Shown here in pieces: positions 25,334-32,122 of a stretch of 64,000 nucleotides of DNA. Origin of the DNA: DATKCA01 sp035544675 (GTDB lineage: Bacteria; Acidobacteriota; Thermoanaerobaculia; Gp7-AA8); contig DATKCA010000148.1 of the NCBI GenBank assembly GCA_035544675.1, positions 5,170 to 69,169 on the forward strand. The letters are read 5' to 3'. The position numbers and the translations under genes are program-made. The first letter of the stretch is position 1, and each line of letters starts with the position of its first letter. The notes under the pieces were generated by a model. The model saw only the letters and a list, made by a program, of their open reading frames with translations, was not told the DNA's origin and searched no databases.

Positions 25334-27393
25334 ACTCCATCGATCGCCGCAGATTCTGCAAACTCCTCGGCGGCGGCATCGTCGTGCTGGTCACGACGCG
25401 CCCCTCCGACCTCTTCGGGCAGACGCCGTCGTATCCGGAGGATCCGAACGCCTACCTCCGCATCGGCGAGAACGGCCGCGTCACGCTCTATTCGGGCAAG
25501 GTAGAGATGGGCCAGGGCATCAACACGTCGCTGTCGCAGATGGCGGCCGAAGAGCTGGGCGTGTCGCTCGACGCGATCGACATCGTGATGGGCGACACCG
25601 ATCTCGTTCCCTATGACCGCGGAACTTGGGGCTCGCTCACCACCCGGTTCTTCGGGCCGGCCGTTCGCGCGGCCTCGGCAGAGGCCCGCACGGTCATGAT
25701 GAAGCTGGCGTCCGAGAAGCTCGGCGTGCCGCGAGAGCAGCTCACCGTCGCCAACGGCGTGGTCTCGACGATGGCCGGGCCGGCGGCGGGCTCCGGCAAG
25801 CCGCGGTCGGTCACCTACGGCGAGCTGGCCAGGGGCAAGACGATCGCGCGGCTCGTGGACGAGAAGGCCGTCCTCAAGGCGGCCAAGGATTACAAGATCG
25901 TCGGCAAGTCAGCCAGGCGCGTCGACGGGAGAGACAAGGTCACGGGCCGGGCGGTGTTCGCGGGCGACATCCGCCGTCCGGGGATGCTCTACGCACGGAT
26001 TCTCCGTCCGCCGATGCATGGCGCGACGCGGAAGTCGCTCGACGTCACGAAGGCGAAAGAGATGCCGGGCGTCACGGTCGTCGACAAGGGCGACCTCGTC
26101 GCGGTGCTGCATCCCGATCCGGAAGTGGCGGGACGGGCGCTCGGGCTGATCGAGGCGGAGTGGGATCGCCCGGCGGCGGCATTCGACACCGACTCGGTCG
26201 GCGACTACTTCGTGAAGAGCGTGAACGTCCCGGAAGTCCAGGCCCAGTTCGTGTCGACGTTCCGCACCGGCTATGTCGCGCACGCGCCGATCGAGACGCA
26301 CACGGCGGTCGCGGAGTTGAAAGACGGCAAGCTGACGGCGTGGGTGGGAACACAGAGTCCGTTCGGCGCGCGCACAAGCATCGCGCGGGCCCTCGGCCTG
26401 GATGAGAAACAGGTCCGAGTCATCACCCCGTTCATCGGCGGCGGGTTCGGCGGGAAAAGTCCGGTCGGACAGGCCGTCGAGGCGGCCCGACTCGCGCAGA
26501 TCACGGGCAAGCCGGTGATGGTGGTCTGGACTCGTGGAGAGGAGTTCTTCTACGACACGTTCGGGCCGGCGGCGGTGGTGAGGATCGCCTCGGCGGTCGA
26601 CCAGAGCGGGAAGATCACGCAGTGGAACTACGACGTCTGGGCGGCCGGAACGCGCTCGGCCGAGGTGTTGTACGACGTGCCGGGTGGCAAGGTGACGCCC
26701 CACATGGGACGCGGAACGCCGGGGGCGAGGCTGCACCCGTTCGCAACCGGGCCGTGGCGGGCGCCGGGGGCGGGGACGAATGTCTTCGCGCGCGAGTCGC
26801 AGATCGACATCATGGCGGCGGCGGCGAAAGTCGATCCGCTGGAGTTCCGCCTGCGCAATGCCAAGGACGAGCGTGCCCGCAGCGTGCTGAAGGCGGCGGC
26901 GGATGCGTTCGGCTGGAAAGCCGGTGCCGGACCGTCAGGCCAGGGCCGCGCCATCGCCGTCGGCATCGACGCCGGGACGTATTGCGCGCTGGCCGCGCAG
27001 GTCTCCGTCGACCGCAAGACCGGCCAGATCCGCGTCGAGCGCGTCGTCGCGGCGCAGGACATGGGACAGGTGATCAATCCCGAGGGCGCGAAGATGCAAG
27101 TGGAGGGCTGCATCAACATGGGGCTGGGGTACGTGCTGACCGAGGAGCTGCAGTTCAAGGGCGGTGAGATCCTCGATGCGAACTTCGGCACGTACGAGCT
27201 GCCTCTCTTCTCGCACGTCCCGAAGATCGAGACGGTACTGGTGAAGAACGACGAGCTGTCCCCGCAGGGCGGGGGCGAGCCGGCCATCGTGCCGATGGGC
27301 GCGGTCATCGCCAATGCGGTGTTCGACCTGACGGGCGTTCGGATCTACCGCCTGCCGATGACGCCCAGGCGGGTTCTGGCGGCACTGGCGTAA
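25330..27393 (+). CDS. Molybdopterin (MCD) subunit of a xanthine dehydrogenase-family oxidoreductase (IorB-like)
   Basis: 687 residues. The N-terminus MNSIDRRRFCKLLGGGIVVL is a Tat-like leader, so the complex is probably exported with its FeS subunit. Segments typical of IorB-type subunits: SGKVEMGQGINTSLSQMAAE, GRAVFAGDIRRPGML, TPFIGGGFGGKSPVGQAVEA, AQDMGQVINPEG, and the active-site region GGGEPAIVPMGAVIANAVFD with the conserved Glu. Likely substrate: an aldehyde or N-heterocycle, with electrons to a cytochrome. Substrate cannot be assigned from sequence alone. Confidence 0.9.
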   Translation: MNSIDRRRFCKLLGGGIVVLVTTRPSDLFGQTPSYPEDPNAYLRIGENGRVTLYSGKVEMGQGINTSLSQMAAEELGVSLDAIDIVMGDTDLVPYDRGTWGSLTTRFFGPAVRAASAEARTVMMKLASEKLGVPREQLTVANGVVSTMAGPAAGSGKPRSVTYGELARGKTIARLVDEKAVLKAAKDYKIVGKSARRVDGRDKVTGRAVFAGDIRRPGMLYARILRPPMHGATRKSLDVTKAKEMPGVTVVDKGDLVAVLHPDPEVAGRALGLIEAEWDRPAAAFDTDSVGDYFVKSVNVPEVQAQFVSTFRTGYVAHAPIETHTAVAELKDGKLTAWVGTQSPFGARTSIARALGLDEKQVRVITPFIGGGFGGKSPVGQAVEAARLAQITGKPVMVVWTRGEEFFYDTFGPAAVVRIASAVDQSGKITQWNYDVWAAGTRSAEVLYDVPGGKVTPHMGRGTPGARLHPFATGPWRAPGAGTNVFARESQIDIMAAAAKVDPLEFRLRNAKDERARSVLKAAADAFGWKAGAGPSGQGRAIAVGIDAGTYCALAAQVSVDRKTGQIRVERVVAAQDMGQVINPEGAKMQVEGCINMGLGYVLTEELQFKGGEILDANFGTYELPLFSHVPKIETVLVKNDELSPQGGGEPAIVPMGAVIANAVFDLTGVRIYRLPMTPRRVLAALA

Positions 27394-27412
27394 ACGTCAT
27401 ACACAACCACTG

Positions 27413-27443
27413 CTTTGACCATAGTCTTTGACCATAGTACGAT
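27413..27443 (+). promoter_or_regulatory. Phd/PIN operon promoter with 13-bp direct repeat operator
   Basis: CTTTGACCATAGT occurs twice head-to-tail (27413-27425, 27426-27438). TTGACC (27415-27420), a 17-base spacer and TACGAT (27438-27443) make a well-spaced promoter that ends 6 bases before ATG 27450. The repeat is a good candidate site for antitoxin-mediated autorepression. Confidence 0.7.
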
Positions 27444-27449
27444 GGGCAC

Positions 27450-27692
27450 ATGGAAGAAATGCCCATCTCCAAGTTCAAGGCCACCTGCCTGGCCGTCCTG
27501 GAGCGAGTCCGCCGCACCCGCAAGCCCCTGCGGATCACCCGCTTCGGCCAGCCGGTCGCGGAAGTGATTCCACCCTCGGTCGAACCGGCCACCCGCAGCT
27601 GGATTGGATCGATGGAAGGCAGTGTCCGCATCATCGGCGACATCGTCGGCCCCATCTCCAGCGACGATGACTGGGAAGCCGCAGGCAGGTGA
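27450..27692 (+). CDS. Phd/YefM-type antitoxin
   Basis: 80 residues. MPISKFKATCLAVLERVRRT, then KPLRITRFGQPVAEVIP, is the compact Phd fold. The acidic tail ISSDDDWEAAGR should neutralise the toxin. Start is ATG 27450 if leaderless; ATG 27459, with a weak GGAAGA upstream, is an alternative that loses three residues. The stop overlaps the GTG of the PIN toxin by 4 bases. Confidence 0.88.
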   Translation: MEEMPISKFKATCLAVLERVRRTRKPLRITRFGQPVAEVIPPSVEPATRSWIGSMEGSVRIIGDIVGPISSDDDWEAAGR

Positions 27693-28084
27693 AACTGCTG
27701 CTCGATACCCATGTCTGGATCTGGTCCCGAGCGAGCAAGACCAGACTCACTCCCCGAGTGGCCCGCGCGCTGGCGAACACCAGTCACGAGCTGTGGCTGT
27801 CTCCGGTCAGCTCTTGGGAGATCGTTCTCCTCGCTGAACGCGGACGGCTCGATCTCGACATCCCAGCCTCCGTCTGGATCGCCCGTGCTCTGGCCACGGC
27901 GCCCGTCCGCGAAGCAACGTTGACCCATGAAGTGGTTCTGGAGAGCTGCGCCTTCACGCTTCCGCACTCCGATCCCGCGGATCGATTTCTCATCGCCACG
28001 GCGCGGTTCTACGATCTGACGCTCGTGACAGCCGACGAGCGGCTCATCGAGTGCGGTCTGGTCCCTGTTCTCCCGAACCGCTGA
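27689..28084 (+). CDS. PIN-domain toxin paired with Phd antitoxin
   Basis: 131 residues from GTG 27689. It shows LLLDTHVWIWSRA, SPVSSWEIVLLAERGRLDL, LPHSDPADRFLIATA and VTADERLIE, the four acidic positions of the PIN nuclease of the Phd-linked subgroup. Predicted RNase toxin. Its antitoxin differs in family from that of the VapBC pair at 15.2 kb, so the window holds two unrelated PIN modules. Confidence 0.9.
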   Translation: MKLLLDTHVWIWSRASKTRLTPRVARALANTSHELWLSPVSSWEIVLLAERGRLDLDIPASVWIARALATAPVREATLTHEVVLESCAFTLPHSDPADRFLIATARFYDLTLVTADERLIECGLVPVLPNR

Positions 28085-28108
28085 AGGCGCTTCCCTCAGA
28101 ACAGCGTC

Positions 28109-28519
28109 TTACGCCGTCACGTGATCCGCCGGCGCCGGGACGATCTCGATCTCGAACGACGGAGGCTCGACGATGTGCCGCTTCACGGCGCAGTGATCGA
28201 CGGCGCGAACGATGGCCTGCCGGTATTTCTCCGGAAAGCCGGGTGGCGTCTGGAGCTCCATCCGGATCGTGGCGATGCGCTTTCCTTCCGGATCGCGGAT
28301 CGTCTCGAGCGTGAGTCCGAGGCCGTCGGTCGGGATCTCCCGCTCCTGACAGAACCGCAGCGCGTAGAGCCCGCCGCAGGTGGCCAGCGATGCGAGAAAG
28401 AGGTCGAACGGGGACAGGGCCGTGTCGGTCCCGCCGGCTGAGACCGGCTGATCGGTGCGGACGGTGTGCCCTTTGGCGGTTGCGGAAACGACCAGCCCGC
28501 CCTGGAAACTGACTTTCAT
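28109..28519 (-). CDS. OsmC-family protein
   Basis: 136 residues from ATG 28519 (MKVSFQGGLVVSATAKGHTV); ATG 28525 would add two residues. OsmC signatures: SPFDLFLASLATCGGLYAL with the first Cys, FCQEREIPTDGLGL, and AVDHCAVKRHI with the second Cys. OsmC proteins reduce organic hydroperoxides with a Cys pair, and related YhfA-type members have less clear roles. It is divergent from the hydrolase gene, with start codons 70 bases apart. Confidence 0.9.
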   Translation of the reverse strand: MKVSFQGGLVVSATAKGHTVRTDQPVSAGGTDTALSPFDLFLASLATCGGLYALRFCQEREIPTDGLGLTLETIRDPEGKRIATIRMELQTPPGFPEKYRQAIVRAVDHCAVKRHIVEPPSFEIEIVPAPADHVTA

Positions 28520-28575
28520 AACCATAGAGTCATATAGTAATACAAAACACCTGCCAGCCGCCACCCCGGTTCGAC

Positions 28576-28581
28576 TACGAT
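28576..28581 (+). promoter_or_regulatory. -10 hexamer before the YheT-like hydrolase (leaderless type)
   Basis: TACGAT, 8 bases before GTG 28590, with no Shine-Dalgarno. It supports the GTG start rather than the longer upstream frame. Confidence 0.4.
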
Positions 28582-28589
28582 TCTCCGCC

Positions 28590-29582
28590 GTGTCCCACTT
28601 CGCCCCGGCCTGGTTCCTCCGCGGTCCTCACGCCCAGACCATCTGGGGCGCCCTGGTCCGTTCGCGCCGCCGCGTCAAGCTGCGGCGCGAGGTCATCGAG
28701 ACGCCCGACGGCGACGAGCTCGTGCTGGATCATCTCGACCCGCCGGAAGGCGCGGCCCCTCCCCTCCACTTCATCCTCCTCCACGGCCTGGAAGGAAGCG
28801 CGTACTCGGTGTACATGCAGGGCATCCTGGCCGCGATCCGGCGCCACGGCTCCTCGGCCACGGCGGTGAACTTCCGCTCCTGCGCGCGGCATCCCGACAG
28901 CATCTACCGCCCCATGCCCAACCGCCGCCCGCGCTTCTACCACTCCGGCGAGACCAGCGACTTCGACTTCGTGGCCAGGCTCCTGGCCGGCCGCGGGCTC
29001 AACCTCGTCGCCTTCGGCGCATCGCTCGGCGGCAACGCACTTCTGAAATGGCTCGGCGAGAATCCAGGCCAGGACATCGTCCGCGCCGCCGCCACCATCT
29101 CCGTCCCCTACGACCTCGGCGCCGGGGCCGCTTACATGGACGCGACGCGCGCCGGCCGCTTTTACGTCGGCCGCTTTCTCACTTCACTGAAGAGGAAAGT
29201 GCGCGAGGTCGCGGGGCGCTTTCCCGACGCGCCGATCGACATCCCCCTGGCCATGGCCTCGGCCACGTTCCGCGAGTTCGACGACGCCGCCACCGCGCCG
29301 CTGCACGGCTTCGCCGATGCGGACGACTACTACAGTCGATCGAGCTCCATCAACTATCTCTCGCGCATCACGACCCCGACACTGTGCGTCAGCGCTGAAG
29401 ACGACCCGTTTCTCCCGCGGGAAGTCCTGGCGCGGGCCAGGGCGGCCGCTTCGCCGGCGGTGGAGATCCGCGTCACGGAGTCCGGCGGACACACGGGATT
29501 CGTCAGCGGCGCCGCGCCGTGGCGGTGCGTGTACTGGGCCGAGGAGCTGGTCGTCGAATGGCTCGTGTCATTCCGAGCGTAG
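28590..29582 (+). CDS. YheT/EMB8-type alpha/beta hydrolase
   Basis: 330 residues from GTG 28590 (starting V/M-SHFAPAWFLRGPHAQTIWG, the usual family N-terminus); the frame is open another 45 codons upstream but that part overlaps the divergent OsmC gene. HGLEGSAYSVY, VNFRSCARHPD, GASLGGNALLKWLGE (nucleophile Ser), SAEDDPFLP (Asp) and GGHTGFV (His) complete the triad. Likely a carboxylesterase or lipid hydrolase. The last four codons and the stop are supplied by a family C palindromic element. Confidence 0.9.
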   Translation: MSHFAPAWFLRGPHAQTIWGALVRSRRRVKLRREVIETPDGDELVLDHLDPPEGAAPPLHFILLHGLEGSAYSVYMQGILAAIRRHGSSATAVNFRSCARHPDSIYRPMPNRRPRFYHSGETSDFDFVARLLAGRGLNLVAFGASLGGNALLKWLGENPGQDIVRAAATISVPYDLGAGAAYMDATRAGRFYVGRFLTSLKRKVREVAGRFPDAPIDIPLAMASATFREFDDAATAPLHGFADADDYYSRSSSINYLSRITTPTLCVSAEDDPFLPREVLARARAAASPAVEIRVTESGGHTGFVSGAAPWRCVYWAEELVVEWLVSFRA

Positions 29583-29657
29583 CGAGGAATCCGGGGGAGG
29601 GCGGTACGACAGCGTGCCGCCCGGCCACGCGAGATCCCTCGCTACGCTCGGGATGAC
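29567..29657. repeat. Palindromic element family C, copy overlapping a gene end
   Basis: 91-bp element with inverted arms GTCATTCCGAGCGTAGCGAG and CTCGGGATGAC, and a GGTACGACA...GTGCCGCC core like the copy at 24459. The element begins inside the YheT-like CDS and provides its TAG stop at 29580-29582. It ends 17 bases before the E1 dehydrogenase start. Confidence 0.9.
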
Positions 29658-29662
29658 GTGAG

Positions 29663-29668
29663 TAGAAT
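29663..29668 (+). promoter_or_regulatory. -10 hexamer before the E1 fusion gene (leaderless type)
   Basis: TAGAAT, 6 bases before ATG 29675, with no Shine-Dalgarno. It lies immediately after the family C element, so any -35 would be inside the palindrome. Confidence 0.4.
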
Positions 29669-29674
29669 CGCCGC

Positions 29675-32068
29675 ATGAGCGCGCGTGACGCGGTGCTGGG
29701 CCGATTCGCCGCGTTCGTCGCCGAGCGCCATCCCTTCGCACTCCGCCCCGCCCTCCAATCACTCGAGACAGTGTGGAGCGCCGCCGGCCACGGCGGCGAC
29801 CTGAACGCTCTTCGCCAGCCGCTGCGCCGGGCCCTCGAAGAGTCGCTCGCTGCGGCGCTCGTCCCCGATACGGCAATCACGAACGTGCCCGAGACCACTC
29901 CCGGCGTCACGGTCAGCGAGCGGCTGCACGACGCCGTCGAGGAGGTCATCGATGCATGCGACGGCTTCCTCCGCCGTGAGTCGATTGCCGCTTCGCTGAC
30001 CGCGGACGAGAAGCGGGAGATGCTTCGCGGCATGATCCTCACACGCGCCGTCGACAACCGGCTCAAGCAATTCTTCAGCAGCGGCGAAGTGCGCTACGGC
30101 AACGCGTCGTTTCAGGGGAAGGGCTTCCGTTCTCTCGGACAGGAAGCGATCTACGCGGCGCCGATGAAGCTGCGCCGCGGCCCCGGCGGCGACGTCGTCT
30201 CCCCCATGATCCGCGACCTCGGCGCCGCACTCTGCATGAACAGCACGCCGGAGATGATCCGCTCCGTCCTCAACGCCCAGATGGGAAAGGACGGCCCGCC
30301 GATGTACGGCCGCGACCTCCACATCGGCGACTGGGCGAATGGAGTTCTCCCGGCCATGGCGCCGCTCGGCAGTCCGGCGCTGACGGTGGCCGGGATCGCC
30401 ATGGCCTTTCAGCTCGATCGAAGCGAGCGCGTGGCGGTCTCCTTCATCGGCGAAGGCGCGACATCGCTCGGCGAATGGCACGAGGCCATCAACGCCTGCG
30501 CCGCGCGCAGGCTGCCGGCCGTGTTCTGCGTGCAGAACAACCAGACCGCGCTGTCGACGCCGGTCAGCGAGCAGTCGGCCGCGCGCGTCTTCGCCGACAA
30601 GGCGCAGGGGTACGGCATCCCGTGCGTGACGATCGACGGGACCGACCCGGAGGCCATCGCCGCGGCGTTCGCGTGGGCGGCGGAGCGGGCGCGCCAGGGA
30701 CTCGGCCCCGCCCTCATCGAGCTCGTGGCCATGCGCATGTGCGGCCACGCCCACCACGACGACATGCTGTACCTCGGCAAAGAGCCGCAGCACTCGTGGA
30801 GCTATCCGCCGCTGACCGAAGCCGGTTACGCCGATCGCGAGACCTACGAGTACTGGTGCCGGCGCGATCCGATCGAGACGTACGCGAAGAGGCTCGGCGT
30901 CGACATCGAGCCGCTCAAGCGCGAAGCGGAGGAGATGGTGGAGCGCGAGGCGCGGGCGGTGATCGAGGCGCCGTGGCCAGTGGAGGACAGGCAATCCTTC
31001 TTGTCCGGACAGACAGGATTGTCTGTCCTCCATGGACAGACAGGATTGTCTGTCCTCCATATCGAAGACGCTCCGCCGTTCGATGCTCGCGGCAGGACGC
31101 TACTCGAGGCGGTGATGCTCGGCGTCGGCGACGCGCTACGCGGCGACCCGCGCACGTTCGTCTACGGCCAGGACGTCGGCGGCAGGTACGGCAACGCGTT
31201 CCTCCTGCTCAAGCCGCTGCTCAAAGAGTTCGGCGACCGCATCATCAATTCGGTCCTGGCCGAGGGGGCGGTGCTGGGCGTGGCCATCGGCGCGGCGCTG
31301 GCGGGGCGCAGGCCGATCGCCGAGATCCAGTTCAACGACTTCGTCGCCACCGGCTTCAATCAGCTCGTCAACAACGCGGCGAAGATCCGCTATCGCTGGG
31401 GCGCCGAGGTGCCCATGGTCGTGCGCATGCCGTGGGGCGGACTGCGCCACGCCGGGCCGTATCACAGCCAGAATACCGAGGCGTGGTTTTACCGGACGCC
31501 GGGACTGAAGATCGTGGCGCCGTCGACGCCTCACGACGCACGCGCGCTCATGGCCAGCGCGGTCGCCGATCCCGATCCGGTTCTGTTTTACGAGCACATC
31601 GCGCTCTATCGCGATCCGCGGATCAGGCAGCAGCTCTCGGACGAACGGCCCGAGCCCATTCCGCTCGGCGAGGCGGCTTTGCGCCGCGCGGGCAGCGATC
31701 TCGGGATCATCTCGTACGGGGCGTACGTCCACATCGGGATGCGCGTTGCGGAGAAGCTGGCCAGGGACGGCATCGAGGCGGCGGTCCTCGACCTGCGAAG
31801 CCTCGCGCCGCTGGACCGGGCCGCGGTGCTCGCGCTGGCCCGGCAGTGCAACCGGATCCTCATCATCGAAGAGGACACGCGGACGGGCAGTATCGGCGAG
31901 TCGATCGCCGCGATCATCGGCGAGGAGGCGTTCGACCATCTCGATGCGCCGGTCCGGGTGATCGGCTCGCTCGACACGCCCGTGCCCTATTCGCCGCCGC
32001 TCGAGGAGGCGTTTCTGCCGAGCGAGGAATCGATCGAGAAAGCGGCGCGCCAGCTCGTTGCGTACTAG
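29675..32068 (+). CDS. Alpha-ketoacid dehydrogenase E1, alpha-beta fusion
   Basis: 797 residues. A non-catalytic N-terminus of about 105 residues precedes E1 alpha (LTRAVDNRLKQFF, LGQEAIYA, the TPP motif GEGATSLGEWHEAIN ending in QNN). Residues 436-462 are encoded by a family A palindromic element. E1 beta follows (TLLEAVMLGVGDAL, NSVLAEGAVLGVAIGAAL, EIQFNDFV, RMPWGGLRHAGPYHSQ, a C-terminal GSIGESIAA). Usually alpha and beta are separate or directly fused. It would decarboxylate a 2-oxo acid, probably branched-chain, for an E2 partner; no E2 or E3 gene is in the window. Confidence 0.9.
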   Translation: MSARDAVLGRFAAFVAERHPFALRPALQSLETVWSAAGHGGDLNALRQPLRRALEESLAAALVPDTAITNVPETTPGVTVSERLHDAVEEVIDACDGFLRRESIAASLTADEKREMLRGMILTRAVDNRLKQFFSSGEVRYGNASFQGKGFRSLGQEAIYAAPMKLRRGPGGDVVSPMIRDLGAALCMNSTPEMIRSVLNAQMGKDGPPMYGRDLHIGDWANGVLPAMAPLGSPALTVAGIAMAFQLDRSERVAVSFIGEGATSLGEWHEAINACAARRLPAVFCVQNNQTALSTPVSEQSAARVFADKAQGYGIPCVTIDGTDPEAIAAAFAWAAERARQGLGPALIELVAMRMCGHAHHDDMLYLGKEPQHSWSYPPLTEAGYADRETYEYWCRRDPIETYAKRLGVDIEPLKREAEEMVEREARAVIEAPWPVEDRQSFLSGQTGLSVLHGQTGLSVLHIEDAPPFDARGRTLLEAVMLGVGDALRGDPRTFVYGQDVGGRYGNAFLLLKPLLKEFGDRIINSVLAEGAVLGVAIGAALAGRRPIAEIQFNDFVATGFNQLVNNAAKIRYRWGAEVPMVVRMPWGGLRHAGPYHSQNTEAWFYRTPGLKIVAPSTPHDARALMASAVADPDPVLFYEHIALYRDPRIRQQLSDERPEPIPLGEAALRRAGSDLGIISYGAYVHIGMRVAEKLARDGIEAAVLDLRSLAPLDRAAVLALARQCNRILIIEEDTRTGSIGESIAAIIGEEAFDHLDAPVRVIGSLDTPVPYSPPLEEAFLPSEESIEKAARQLVAY
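30980..31060. repeat. Palindromic element family A, copy inside the E1 coding sequence
   Basis: 81 bp, exactly 27 codons, in frame. It begins GTGGAGGACAGGCAATCC as at 8218, then carries a 27-bp segment twice in tandem, each encoding GQTGLSVLH. It sits in the linker between the E1 alpha and E1 beta domains. Confidence 0.9.
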
Positions 32069-32108
32069 GGTGTTGCCACTTCTCCACACCGCTCCGCCCC
32101 TGCCGCGA

Positions 32109-32114
32109 TACCAT
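32109..32114 (+). promoter_or_regulatory. -10 hexamer before the M16 peptidase (leaderless type)
   Basis: TACCAT, 8 bases before ATG 32123, with no Shine-Dalgarno. Confidence 0.35.
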
Positions 32115-32122
32115 CCGCGACC

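Noticed and set aside
15177..28084. The two PIN modules as marks of a genomic island or phage
   Set aside because: No integrase, tRNA target, transposase or composition break is visible around them.
28455..28589. 45-codon upstream extension of the YheT-like hydrolase
   Set aside because: It overlaps the OsmC gene on the other strand; family members begin at SHFAPAW, and a -10 hexamer sits just before GTG 28590.
28561..28590. GGTTCGACTAC, which resembles a tRNA T-arm
   Set aside because: No acceptor stem, D-arm or anticodon arm can be built around it.
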